Below are positions 48,369-60,330 of a DNA stretch of 64,000 bases, in pieces. The stretch is from Terribacillus aidingensis (lineage in GTDB: Bacteria; Bacillota; Bacilli; Bacillales; Amphibacillaceae), in contig NZ_CP159996.1 in NCBI RefSeq assembly GCF_040703035.1, positions 2,390,001 through 2,454,000 on the forward strand, read 5' to 3'. Within the stretch, counting starts at the first letter, position 1. Every line of letters begins with the position of its first letter. The notes under the pieces were generated by a model that was given only the letters and a program-made list of their open reading frames with translations, was not told the DNA's origin and did not search any database. A program made the translations under genes and the position numbers.

Positions 48369-49198
48369 TAAAGATATTGTGATACTACTTCTATCGTAGT
48401 TTCCTTCGCCTTGCTTATTACATCTTCCGCTTTCATCTCATAGTATTCCGGTCGAAACAGCTCTACAGTCACTGGTCCTTCATAGCCCTTTTCCTTCAGT
48501 ACAGATAGAATTCCTTTCAAATCTATCACTCCATGTCCAGGCCATACTCGATCTTCGTCTACTAGGCTTCCAATCGGAAAATCCTCTGTATCGTTCATAT
48601 GAAGAATGAATATCTTTGATATATCTGCCTGTTTTAATGCTTCTATGCTTGAGTTCATTGCATGGAAGTGGAAACAATCCAATACTAAACCAACATTCGA
48701 ATTACCGACTGTTTGTACGATATCGTAAGCTTGCTCAAATGTATTAATTGTACATTCCGGGTGTCCGACAAATTCCAATGCAAGCTTAATACCGTACGGT
48801 TCTGCAAGAACGGCTAGTTCATTCAGTATATCCACACTGCTTGCTTTGATATCTTTTTTAAGTATTTTATCCTTGGTAACCAGCGGAACCACAACAATAT
48901 AAGGCACTTGCAATTTGTCGGCATATTCCAGCATCTGTTTGAATTCGTTCAGCAATCGATCATAATCATCTTTGCTGCGGTTATTAAAGTATACTAGAGC
49001 GTTTAATGCCAAAGGTTTGATATGACTTTCTTTGAAATAATTTGATAGATCCTTTAGCGAATGCTGTTCCAAATACTCCGGCAGCTTGTCCATTGTGCGA
49101 ATCTCGATATAGTCATAGCCTTGCTTTTCACATAACTCGAGATCGGTAGCTAAATTAGAATTCTCCAATGTTGTAGCTTGATTAAAACCTAATTTCAT
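48368..49198 (-). CDS. iolI: 2-keto-myo-inositol isomerase
   Basis: A 276-residue TIM-barrel protein of the AP-endonuclease-2 family, nearly collinear with IolI of B. subtilis (ATTLENSNLATDLELCEKQG, then IEIRTMDKLPEYL). It turns 2-keto-myo-inositol (scyllo-inosose) into 1-keto-D-chiro-inositol. The metal-binding residues lie in ALEFVGHPEC, DCFHFHAMNS, HMNDTEDFP and VELFRPEYY. Downstream of iolG on the same strand. No other iol genes lie in the window. Confidence 0.93.
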   Translation of the reverse strand: MKLGFNQATTLENSNLATDLELCEKQGYDYIEIRTMDKLPEYLEQHSLKDLSNYFKESHIKPLALNALVYFNNRSKDDYDRLLNEFKQMLEYADKLQVPYIVVVPLVTKDKILKKDIKASSVDILNELAVLAEPYGIKLALEFVGHPECTINTFEQAYDIVQTVGNSNVGLVLDCFHFHAMNSSIEALKQADISKIFILHMNDTEDFPIGSLVDEDRVWPGHGVIDLKGILSVLKEKGYEGPVTVELFRPEYYEMKAEDVISKAKETTIEVVSQYL

Positions 49199-49245
49199 TG
49201 TAACCCTCCTACTTCTTTGTAAAAAATCTTCTTTTTTCCTCTTAT

Positions 49246-50286
49246 TTATAAAATCTGAGCTTCTCCTTCTTCCGCTCTATAAAATGCAGGCATATCTTCT
49301 AGCTCTATCGGCTCTCTCTGACCGGATTCCTGTGCCTTCAGACATGCATCAGATGTAACTGCAGCTACATACCCTTCCCAGGCAGAAGGACCTTGCAATG
49401 CCTCTTTCTTGGCCACCTGATTGATAAAAACCTGTAATTCTTTATCATAGGCATCTTGAAAACGCACTTTCCAATCCTGTAAGACGTCGGTGCTTTGTTT
49501 CCCGTTATGCCGTATTTTAAGACTTTCTGTCTCCGGAAGGCTCACGATTCCTTCTTCTCCAACTACTTCACATTGAATGTCATAGCCGTATTTAATATTA
49601 ACGGACACTTCTGCTTGGATAAGAACTCCGGATTCTGTCTCAAGTAAGATGACTTGCGGATCACGCAGATGTGGGAGAGCATGTTTATTCTTTCGTGGAT
49701 ATAGTACTTGAACAAAGACATAGTTGTCTCCTAACAGCCAGTGCAGAATGTTTATTTCGTGGATCAAGGTATCCGTGATCGCCATATCTGTGGTGTAGGC
49801 TGCATCAACTTCTGGAGCACGGTGCGCACATTTGACCATGAGCGGTTCCCCTACTAGTTTGGAATCAATGGCTTGTTTCAGCTGCTCATAGCCTTTGTCG
49901 AACTGCCTCATAAAGCCAACTTGCACAATACGTTTGCCATATTCCATTTCATCCTGCATGATTGTTTGGCAGCCCTTTGCGGTAACGGAAAGAGGTTTTT
50001 CACAGAAGATATATTTTCCTGCTTCTATTGCTTTACGTACTGTTGCTTCATGCGCTGGTCCGATGCTTGTAACGAATATCGCATCCACTTCCTCTGCGTC
50101 TATCAATGCCTGATCGTCCGGATAAAAGTTAGCTTTGATTCCCAATTCAGTAAGAGCCTCTTCTGCAACTGCTGGATTAACATCTGTAACGGCCGTAATC
50201 TTCGCTCCAGATAATTTTTGTTCTACTCTATTCATATGCTCTTTTCCAATAGCACCTGTTCCAATTACTCCGATTCTTATTGTCAT
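49246..50286 (-). CDS. iolG: Inositol 2-dehydrogenase
   Basis: A 346-residue NAD-dependent Gfo/Idh/MocA enzyme that oxidises myo-inositol to 2-keto-inositol. Motifs are IGVIGTGAIGKEHMNRV (NAD), FCEKPLSVTA (catalytic Lys) and HRAPEVDAAYTTDMAITDTLIHE in part. It follows IolG of B. subtilis over the full length. Start at ATG 50286 after AAGGAGGAG. It forms a two-gene unit with iolI, 47 bp apart. Confidence 0.93.
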   Translation of the reverse strand: MTIRIGVIGTGAIGKEHMNRVEQKLSGAKITAVTDVNPAVAEEALTELGIKANFYPDDQALIDAEEVDAIFVTSIGPAHEATVRKAIEAGKYIFCEKPLSVTAKGCQTIMQDEMEYGKRIVQVGFMRQFDKGYEQLKQAIDSKLVGEPLMVKCAHRAPEVDAAYTTDMAITDTLIHEINILHWLLGDNYVFVQVLYPRKNKHALPHLRDPQVILLETESGVLIQAEVSVNIKYGYDIQCEVVGEEGIVSLPETESLKIRHNGKQSTDVLQDWKVRFQDAYDKELQVFINQVAKKEALQGPSAWEGYVAAVTSDACLKAQESGQREPIELEDMPAFYRAEEGEAQIL

Positions 50287-50346
50287 ATGATGCTTCTCCT
50301 CCTTAATGGCATGTTTCCCTCCGAAAAGGAGGTCATGAGCTAGCAT

Positions 50347-50360
50347 ATGTACTAGTACAT
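50347..50360. promoter_or_regulatory. Palindrome upstream of iolG, candidate operator
   Basis: ATGTACTAGTACAT is perfectly symmetric and lies 61 bp before iolG on the minus strand. The NTGTACNNGTACAN layout is typical of GntR-family operators. No GntR gene lies in the window. Confidence 0.5.
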
Positions 50361-50469
50361 GCTCTGTCCTGATTTATCGGTATGGCTTCTAATTTTAAGA
50401 AAAGAATTTCTCCCTCTTCCTATACCCGATTTCGTGGTCTGGAACACAAGTCCCCAAGACGCAAGCGTA

Positions 50470-50516
50470 CAAAAAAAGCGGGACATTCGATTACAACTAT
50501 CGAATGTCCCGCTTTA
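50470..50516 (-). terminator. Terminator of the SDR gene
   Basis: A perfect 17-bp stem (50475-50491 with 50499-50515) is followed on the minus strand by a run of T. It ends the YoxD-like gene, just before the iolG unit. Confidence 0.92.
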
Positions 50517-50527
50517 CTAATTATATC

Positions 50528-51241
50528 TTATGGATTTGTTGACCACAGACCAGCAGATTTAATAAATGTACGGCTGTTTAATTTCAGCTGTGCTACGACA
50601 AACTCTGCAATATCCTCAGACTGCATGACTTTTTCAGGATTGCCATCTGTCAGCTTGTTTTCAATTGCCAAATCGGTTGCCACTGTACTCGGAGTCAAGG
50701 CAGTTACCCTAATGTTGTGTTTACGCACTTCCATAGCTAGAGATTCAGTCAGTCCCAGTACACCGAACTTCGAAGCACTGTAAGCACTTGTAGCAGGAGC
50801 ACCTTTTTGACCAGCTGTAGATGAAATGTTAATAATGTCTCCTGATTTTTGTTCGATCAAGTCTGGCAATAACGCACGCGTGACGTTATATACGCCCATC
50901 AGGTTTACATCAATGATATGCTTCCATTCTTCTGGATCAAGATCCATGAATCCGCCAAACTTAGCGATACCTGCATTATTGATTAAGATATCAATGCCGC
51001 CTAGTTCCTCTTTAACTTTATTGACTGCTGCTGTAACATCTTCCAGACTGGAAACATCCGCTGCAGCGTAAGCTGTTTTCACTTCATTTATACTAGCAGC
51101 TACTGCTTTTACATGCTCTTCTGTACGGCCTATCAAGCCAATATGCACACCCTCTGCTGCAAGTGCCTCTGCAAGTGCTTTTCCAATGCCGCGTCCGCCG
51201 CCTGTAATGATAGCTCTTTTTCCTTGTAATGATTGTGCCAT
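50528..51241 (-). CDS. yoxD: Short-chain dehydrogenase (YoxD-like)
   Basis: A 237-residue SDR with cofactor motif [12 protein letters not shown] in LINNAGIA and active site YSASK preceded by ISST. It follows YoxD of B. subtilis along its length and ends with the same LWSTNP. It reduces an unknown carbonyl substrate with NADPH; it is not the fab-operon FabG. A good promoter lies upstream. Confidence 0.88.
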   Translation of the reverse strand: MAQSLQGKRAIITGGGRGIGKALAEALAAEGVHIGLIGRTEEHVKAVAASINEVKTAYAAADVSSLEDVTAAVNKVKEELGGIDILINNAGIAKFGGFMDLDPEEWKHIIDVNLMGVYNVTRALLPDLIEQKSGDIINISSTAGQKGAPATSAYSASKFGVLGLTESLAMEVRKHNIRVTALTPSTVATDLAIENKLTDGNPEKVMQSEDIAEFVVAQLKLNSRTFIKSAGLWSTNP

Positions 51242-51273
51242 TATGTAATTCCTCCTTCAATGAGTCTATTCGC

Positions 51274-51302
51274 TTTATATTATCAGCCCTAAACAGGGTC
51301 AA
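51274..51302 (-). promoter_or_regulatory. Sigma-A promoter of the yoxD-like gene
   Basis: On the minus strand TTGACC (51297-51302), a 17-bp spacer and TATAAA (51274-51279). The remaining gene-free stretch to 51616 shows only a possible remnant repeat at 51481-51496. Confidence 0.75.
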
Positions 51303-51616
51303 CAAGAGTTTTGCTCAACGTATTTATTATTGTTTAGCTAACTAAAAAGCATACCCTCAAATCGCTAGCAATATTTCACGTAAGAATGAGACTCAGTAAT
51401 AATCTCCTTCTTCATTATAGTTGATAGCCTGTCTTCGAAAATGGATAAAAGCGAGATAATATAGCTAAAATTTTTGGAAGCACAAGAACCGTCCCTCTCC
51501 TTCCTTTTGGCCTATTTATTCTATTAAGTGAAACTAAATTTACACCATATCGTATACTAAACTAGATTTTCAAAACAATTTAACAATTAACAACTATAGT
51601 CATAGGAGGCATTTAG

Positions 51617-52237
51617 TTGAGAAAAGGTAGAATACCAATCTTAGATACGAATATAGTAGCCGTTGCACTTTTTGGCATCATTATCGCGGTAATTACGGGT
51701 GCTGTAACAGAAAGTTTGGAGATTTTTCTTGGCAATTTACTATCGCTTCCATTCGTCTTTCTTTTACTATTTATCCTTTGGTTAAAGTACGGATACAGCG
51801 GCGTTCACCTGAATAGCATTAATGTGTGTGTGATGTTGATGATGTGGTCAGCATATGGAGCTGTTCCGCTCTTTAGTATCATCTGGGGGCACTGGGTAGT
51901 GTGGCTAACAATTTTATTTCATATTGTTACATTTGTGGTCGGGTTTATCAACCGAGAGAAACTTATCCTTGGACTAAATGGAAAGAGTGCTAGGGGAGAT
52001 AATGAAAACAATCCCTTTATTTTGTATTACGTTTTAGGAATATTTGTCCTTGGTATTGTCGGAACGATTATTTTACACGTTACATTAGTGACAAGTACAG
52101 ACGCAGTTTATTTTTTCGGATTCATCTATCTTCTTAGTTACTGTTTCTATGCAATAAGCCCTGCGTTCCTTGTCCACCCACTCCGTGCATTAGAGTTGGG
52201 GGTCATATCACAGCGTCATTATGATGAATATAATTGA
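51617..52237 (+). CDS. Polytopic membrane protein, unknown
   Basis: A 206-residue protein with about six hydrophobic helices (including residues 10-32, 37-58, 66-86, 92-112, 133-155 and 160-182). No family recognised. The start is TTG, seven bases after AGGAGG. Neighbours give no hint: an SDR gene on the opposite strand and an IS remnant. Confidence 0.65.
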   Translation: MRKGRIPILDTNIVAVALFGIIIAVITGAVTESLEIFLGNLLSLPFVFLLLFILWLKYGYSGVHLNSINVCVMLMMWSAYGAVPLFSIIWGHWVVWLTILFHIVTFVVGFINREKLILGLNGKSARGDNENNPFILYYVLGIFVLGIVGTIILHVTLVTSTDAVYFFGFIYLLSYCFYAISPAFLVHPLRALELGVISQRHYDEYN

Positions 52238-52382
52238 TTATGTGATGTGAAGAATCTAGCTATTCCACTTTAATCTTTATTTCTTAGCTATCTATACAAA
52301 AATACATCATTTTAAATTATATTTAAAAAAACAAACAAAAGTATACATTGTTTGGGACTGACCTCCGTTTTTGAGACAGGGA

Positions 52383-52793
52383 TCAAAACACCTTCAAACA
52401 GCCAATTGTCGATATCATATCGGTGATTGGTTGTTTAGTTTCGTTTGTTGAGTAGAACGTCTCAGACTTTAGTGAGGAATGAAATGATTCGATGTAGGCA
52501 TTATCAGCGGGCGTTTCCTTGCAGGACATGCTCATGGTAATTCCTTTTGCTTTAACAGCCTCCTGATACTCATACGAATTATAGACAGAACCTTGATCAC
52601 TATGTAATACACAGTTCTCTGGTAATAATGGTAGCTGAGCGAGTGTAACTAATACAAAAGCTGTATCCTGCTTTTCTCCAATTGTAGAAGCAATCACTTC
52701 GCCATTTTCAATACATTCTTCTTCCAACTGATAAGATGATCGTGAAATACTTAGATGAACACATGTTTCTTGCACTGTCATTGTACTTCCCAA
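52383..52793 (-). pseudogene. IS3-family transposase OrfB, internally deleted
   Basis: An open frame of 136 residues. The N-terminal part (TVQETCVHLSISRSSY) is typical of the OrfB start and the C-terminal part (VLHSDQGSVYNSYEYQ, DNAYIESFHSSLKSE) holds the second Asp and the Glu of the DDE catalytic triad. The middle, with the first Asp, is missing. Confidence 0.8.
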
Positions 52794-52799
52794 TACCTC

Positions 52800-53124
52800 T
52801 ACCAGTTCGACTGCCGTTTCTCTATCAACTTCCTTTCCAATTCCTTGGACTTTTTTAAAACTTCGTTTTGTTGTCTTAAGAAGCGATTCTCTGCTTCTCT
52901 AATTCCGAAGAGTAAGTGGGCCCTTTCATGTACACATATTGCTTCCAACAGGCTGTTCGAAACGGTGTACTTTTCCTAATTTATATCATCTAATCCATGT
53001 ATCAACCTGTGTCTTGTTCCTAAAAGTTCAGCTCATTCATAATTTCTTTTACAGGTAAGCCCGCCAATTTCATTTCTACTGCCTTTTGTTTAATCTCTAC
53101 TGGATAACTCACTCTTGTCCCCAT
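52800..53124 (-). pseudogene. IS3-family transposase OrfA, frameshifted
   Basis: Starts MGTRVSYPVEIKQKAVEMKL then stops at TAG after NELNF; the rest of an OrfA (EQPVGSN, ELEKQRI, RQQNEVLKKSKELERK) is seen in shifted frames. A helix-turn-helix at the start survives. Confidence 0.75.
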
Positions 53125-53422
53125 AGAAAAAACACCTCCAAGCCTTATTTCGGATAATAATAATCCGTTTTCAAGATTGAAGGTGTTTTAATTTGTCTCA
53201 GCTTATGGGGTCAGTTTAGTGGATGGTTCTTTTTTCAGGATTAGTAATGAGACATATTAAAAACCCATAGGAAAGAATGTTCCAAATAGTTTTATGATTA
53301 CAAATTATTATGTGGAACTTAAAAGCTTTTAATAGTTGGAATGCTGTTTCAATTAGAAGCAAAAAAACTAATATAGTTAGAGTCGAAAAGGTTGTTACAA
53401 AAGAGTACGTTTTATATATAAT

Positions 53423-54166
53423 TTATATTGTTGATTCAATAAATTCCAGTGTTTTTTCAATAATAATTTGCTGATCATAATCAAGGGTTGCAACGTGATA
53501 GCTGTTTCTTAATGGATATAATGTCTTTCTTTCTGACCCAATCTCATCATGGATAAGCTGTGCATTTACCGGTGGGACTACATGATCCTCATCTGAAACA
53601 AAAATCAGTGCGGGACAGGTAATCTTAGTAAGATCTCCTCTTACCTTCTCCATCAATTGCAGGATTTCTTTGACAGACTGAACCGGTGTTTTTTCATAAG
53701 CCAGCTCTTTCACTTCAGAATTTTTGATATCAGAACCGATAGCATCCAGGTACCTTACTCCTCTTAATTCATGCACGTTTTCCATCGATGGTACGGTTAC
53801 TGCTGCATTGATTGGAATGATGGCATGGATATCCGGATAATTTTCCGCCATATATAATGCCAGAGTTCCTCCCATTGATAAGCCAGTAACAAAGATTGTA
53901 TCACAACGTTCCTTTAGCCAGTGATAACCTTCTTCAATCGAAGCTATCCAATCTTTATACGTTGTTTGTTCCATATCTTCATAGTGTGTTCCATGGCCTT
54001 TCAGACGCGGTCCACATACCGTATAACCAGCTTGGGCATATGCCTCTCCCAAAGGACGCATACTCTGAGTAGATCCTGTAAAGCCATGGGATACGAGAAT
54101 TCCTATACGGTTTCCCTCGAAGTGAAAAGGTTCCGCATCTTTTAGTACCGGATATTGATTTGACAT
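53423..54166 (-). CDS. Monoacylglycerol lipase
   Basis: A 247-residue alpha/beta hydrolase. LVSHGFTGSTQSMRPLGEAY and the nucleophile GLSMGGTLALYMAE are visible; the Asp lies in VSDEDHVVPP and the His in NSYHVATLDYDQ. The whole sequence follows the thermostable monoacylglycerol lipase of Bacillus sp. H-257 very closely, including RLKGHGTHYEDME. It frees glycerol and fatty acid from monoacylglycerols. Distinct from the esterase near secG. Confidence 0.92.
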   Translation of the reverse strand: MSNQYPVLKDAEPFHFEGNRIGILVSHGFTGSTQSMRPLGEAYAQAGYTVCGPRLKGHGTHYEDMEQTTYKDWIASIEEGYHWLKERCDTIFVTGLSMGGTLALYMAENYPDIHAIIPINAAVTVPSMENVHELRGVRYLDAIGSDIKNSEVKELAYEKTPVQSVKEILQLMEKVRGDLTKITCPALIFVSDEDHVVPPVNAQLIHDEIGSERKTLYPLRNSYHVATLDYDQQIIIEKTLEFIESTI

Positions 54167-54271
54167 CTGATCATTCCTATCTGATATAACTCAACTATTC
54201 AGAAAACGCTTTCTTCATTTATTTATTCTAGCGCCCGCTATTTTTTAAAGCAACGAAAATCTTATTCGCAT

Positions 54272-54308
54272 TAAAAAAGAGGATGAGCCCATATGAGCTC
54301 ATCCTCTT
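54272..54308 (-). terminator. Terminator of the glycolytic operon
   Basis: A 12-bp stem (54277-54288 with 54297-54308) is followed on the minus strand by six T, directly after eno. Confidence 0.9.
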
Positions 54309-54316
54309 CTTTTAAC

Positions 54317-57154
<2,838 letters not shown>

Positions 57155-57158
<4 letters not shown>

Positions 57159-57913
57159 TTTGCACCAGCCTCCACAAGCGCTAGGAAGGAATCTGCTTCC
57201 AGGCTTGCACCGCCGACTAAAGCGCCGTCGATATCAGATTCTGCAAGAAGTTCGTCCACGTTTGCTGGCTTTACGCTTCCCCCGTATTGGATGCGTACAG
57301 CATCAGCTGCTTCAGCGGATACTTTCTCTTTCACAACGTTACGGATGAAGGTGCAGACCTCATTCGCTTGCTGTGCAGTTGCAGTCTTACCAGTACCGAT
57401 AGCCCATACAGGCTCATAAGCAAGAATTACTGTTGAAACTTGCTCAGCAGACAGACCTTCCAAAGCCTTTTCAACTTGTCCGCCGACTACTTCGTTTGTT
57501 TTATCAGCTTCACGCTCTTCAAGCGTTTCGCCGATGCAGACGATTGGAGTGATTCCATGCTGCAATGCTGCATGTGTCTTCTTGTTTACAGACTCGTCTG
57601 TTTCGTTGTAGTATTCACGACGCTCAGAGTGTCCAATTACCGCATATTCCACACCGATGCTTTTCAGCGCTGTAGGGCTGATTTCACCAGTGAAAGCGCC
57701 GCTTTCTTCATAATGCATTGTTTGAGCAGCAATCTTAAGGTCCGTACCCTCTGTAAGCTTCACTAGCTCAGTCAAATACAATGCTGGTGCACAAACAATC
57801 GCTTCTGCTTTGTCACTGGATGGAATCTTCGCTTTCGTCGCTTCGATGAATTCTTTTGCTTCAGAAATTGTTTTGTTCATTTTCCAGTTTCCTGCGATGA
57901 CGTTTTTACGCAT
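57155..57913 (-). CDS. tpiA: Triosephosphate isomerase
   Basis: A 252-residue TIM barrel. The catalytic Lys lies in GNWKMNKT, the His in [10 protein letters not shown] and the Glu in [15 protein letters not shown]. It interconverts dihydroxyacetone phosphate and glyceraldehyde 3-phosphate. It follows pgk by 23 bp. Confidence 0.97.
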
Positions 57914-57936
57914 AGTTCTCCATCCCTTCAGTCTTT

Positions 57937-59118
57937 TTATTTATCGTTCAATGCAGCTACACCAGGCAGCTCCTTACCTTCCATGAATTCAAGGCTGGCA
58001 CCGCCGCCAGTGGAGATATGATCCATTTTGTCAGCAAGGCCGAATTTTTCTACTGCTGCAGCAGAGTCACCACCGCCGATGATAGAGAATCCTTCTCCTT
58101 CTGCCAATGCTTCACCCACTGCTTTTGTTCCGCCAGAGAACGCGTTCAACTCGAACACACCCATTGGTCCGTTCCAGATGATCAACTTGGAGTCTTTAAC
58201 GATCTGTTTGTAAGTCTCACGAGTTTTCGGTCCGATATCCAAAGCTTCCCAGTCAGCAGGAATTTCTTCAATGCTCACTTCACGCTTGTTGGCATCCTCC
58301 GAGAAATCATCAGCAACAACAACATCCTCAGGCATAACCATATTGACGCCTTTGTCTTTTGCTTTTTGCATGAATTCTTTTGCTAAATCGATTTTATCTT
58401 CTTCAAGCAAGGATTTTCCGATTTCGTAGCCGCGTGCCTTAACAAATGTATAAGCCAAGCCGCCGCCGATGATCAGATTATCTACTTTATCAAGCAGGTT
58501 ATCGATTACACCGATTTTATCTTTTACTTTTGCACCGCCAATGATGGCTGTGAATGGTCGTTCCGGATTGGATAGTGCTTTGCCAAGTACCTCCAGCTCA
58601 CGCTCCAAAAGCAAACCTGCAACAGCTGGAAGATGTTTTGCCACACCTTCTGTAGAAGCATGCGCACGGTGTGCAGCACCGAATGCATCATTCACATACA
58701 CATCAGCCATCGAAGCAAAAGCTTTTGCCAATTCAGGGTCATTCTTTTCTTCACCTGGCTCAAAGCGTACGTTCTCGATAAGAAGTACTTCGCCGTCAGC
58801 AAGCTCAGCTACTGCTTCGTTCACTTCTTCGCCATGAACCTGATCTACTTTTGCAACTTCTTTATCAAGTAAATCGCTAAGACGCTGTGCAACAGGGTCC
58901 AAACGCAAATCTTCCTTTACTTCGCCTTTCGGACGGCCAAGATGGCTTGCTAGAATTACTTTCGCACCTTGCTCTGTAAGGTGCTTGATTGTCGGAAGGG
59001 CAGCCTTGATCCGTGTATCATCGGTTACTGTGCCATTTTCCATTGGTACGTTGAAATCTACACGGCAGAAAACTTTCTTGCCGGCTACATCGATATCGCG
59101 GATTGATTTCTTGTTCAT
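57937..59118 (-). CDS. pgk: Phosphoglycerate kinase
   Basis: A 393-residue two-domain kinase. [19 protein letters not shown] and the hinge/nucleotide region [15 protein letters not shown] and [11 protein letters not shown] mark the family. It makes ATP and 3-phosphoglycerate from 1,3-bisphosphoglycerate. GAGGAGG precedes the ATG. Confidence 0.97.
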   Translation of the reverse strand: MNKKSIRDIDVAGKKVFCRVDFNVPMENGTVTDDTRIKAALPTIKHLTEQGAKVILASHLGRPKGEVKEDLRLDPVAQRLSDLLDKEVAKVDQVHGEEVNEAVAELADGEVLLIENVRFEPGEEKNDPELAKAFASMADVYVNDAFGAAHRAHASTEGVAKHLPAVAGLLLERELEVLGKALSNPERPFTAIIGGAKVKDKIGVIDNLLDKVDNLIIGGGLAYTFVKARGYEIGKSLLEEDKIDLAKEFMQKAKDKGVNMVMPEDVVVADDFSEDANKREVSIEEIPADWEALDIGPKTRETYKQIVKDSKLIIWNGPMGVFELNAFSGGTKAVGEALAEGEGFSIIGGGDSAAAVEKFGLADKMDHISTGGGASLEFMEGKELPGVAALNDK

Positions 59119-59230
59119 ATCTACGCCTCCTCGAATACTTGTTACCTATGTATCTGTTCCTTCTATGTATTCGCCAATGGCAGGTTCTGTTCCTTCTTGT
59201 CGAATACACAGAAAAAAGAACAGGCATAGG

Positions 59231-59263
59231 TTAAAAGGGAGGGAGGTGCACCCCCCTCCCTTT
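59231..59263 (-). terminator. Hairpin between gapA and pgk
   Basis: A G/C-rich stem (59234-59243 with 59254-59263) followed on the minus strand by TTTTAA. It may stop part of the cggR-gapA transcripts or stabilise the gapA mRNA, raising GapA over the later enzymes. Confidence 0.65.
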
Positions 59264-59283
59264 CTACCACTGCTTATTAAAAA

Positions 59284-60291
59284 TTAGATGCCTTTGCTTT
59301 TCAAGAACACAGCCAAATCTACACAACGAGTGGAGTAACCCATTTCGTTATCGTACCAAGAAACAACTTTCACCATGTTATCTTCCAATACCATTGTAGA
59401 AAGTGCATCTACAGTAGAAGAGTTTCTGTTTCCGATGTAGTCGGAAGAAACAAGCGGCTCTTCGCTGTAACCAAGAACGTGGTTAAGATCGCCTTCAGCA
59501 GCGTCTTTCAATGCAGTGTTCACTTGCTCAGCAGATACGTTTTGGTCTAATTCGACAACCAAGTCAACGATGGAAGCATCAGCAACTGGCACACGCATAG
59601 CCATACCATTCAATTTACCTTTCAATTCAGGCAATACTAGAGATACAGCTTTCGCAGCACCTGTAGTTGTTGGGATGATGTTTTGAGCTGCTGCACGTGC
59701 ACGACGGTAGTCTTTATGCGGCAAGTCAAGGATTTGCTGGTCATTTGTGTACGCGTGAACTGTTGTTACTAGACCGCGTTTGATTCCGAATGCATCATGA
59801 AGTACTTTTGCAACCGGCGCCAAGCAGTTAGTAGTACAAGAAGCGTTAGAGATTACAGTATGCTCGGATGGATCATAGCTGTTTTCGTTAACACCCATTA
59901 CGACAGTTAGGTCTTCACCTTTAGCTGGTGCAGAGATGATAACTTTTTTCGCTCCAGCTTCGATGTGTTTCTTCGCATCTTCACCATTTGTGAAAATACC
60001 AGTAGATTCAACTACTACTTCTACACCAAGATCTCCCCAGCCAAGGTTAGCAGGATCGCGCTCAGAAAGAACTTTGATCTCTCTACCGTCAACAACTAAG
60101 TTAGAGCCGTTTACGGATACTTCTGCATCAAGGATACCGTGTACAGAATCATACTTTAACAAATGGGCAAGCATATTCGCATCAGTAAGGTCGTTGATTG
60201 CAACTACCTCTGCTTCGCTGTTAGTTAGCGCCTGACGGAATACGTTACGTCCAATACGTCCAAAACCGTTAATACCAATTTTTACTGTCAT
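59284..60291 (-). CDS. gapA: Glyceraldehyde-3-phosphate dehydrogenase
   Basis: A 335-residue NAD-dependent enzyme. NGFGRIGRNVFR binds NAD and SNASCTTNCLAPVAKV holds the catalytic Cys. It is the glycolytic GapA, as it follows cggR (40 bp apart). It forms 1,3-bisphosphoglycerate. Confidence 0.97.
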   Translation of the reverse strand: MTVKIGINGFGRIGRNVFRQALTNSEAEVVAINDLTDANMLAHLLKYDSVHGILDAEVSVNGSNLVVDGREIKVLSERDPANLGWGDLGVEVVVESTGIFTNGEDAKKHIEAGAKKVIISAPAKGEDLTVVMGVNENSYDPSEHTVISNASCTTNCLAPVAKVLHDAFGIKRGLVTTVHAYTNDQQILDLPHKDYRRARAAAQNIIPTTTGAAKAVSLVLPELKGKLNGMAMRVPVADASIVDLVVELDQNVSAEQVNTALKDAAEGDLNHVLGYSEEPLVSSDYIGNRNSSTVDALSTMVLEDNMVKVVSWYDNEMGYSTRCVDLAVFLKSKGI

Positions 60292-60330
60292 GAAAATTTC
60301 CTCCTTGTAATAACTGAATGATTAAAGGGT

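Larger units (their letters stand above)
52355..53217 (-). mobile_element. IS3-family insertion sequence remnant
   Basis: Ends with imperfect inverted repeats (ACTGACCTCC at 52357 and ACTGACCCCA at 53215, both running to TGAGACA; 15 of 22 identical). Inside lie the parts of orfA and orfB on the minus strand. At under 0.9 kb it is shorter than a complete IS3 element (about 1.2-1.5 kb), so it is internally deleted and cannot move by itself. Confidence 0.8.

Noticed and set aside
50382..50783. Arg/Lys-rich plus-strand frame upstream of the SDR gene
   Set aside because: It runs through the SDR terminator and antisense to the SDR gene, and lacks an RBS.
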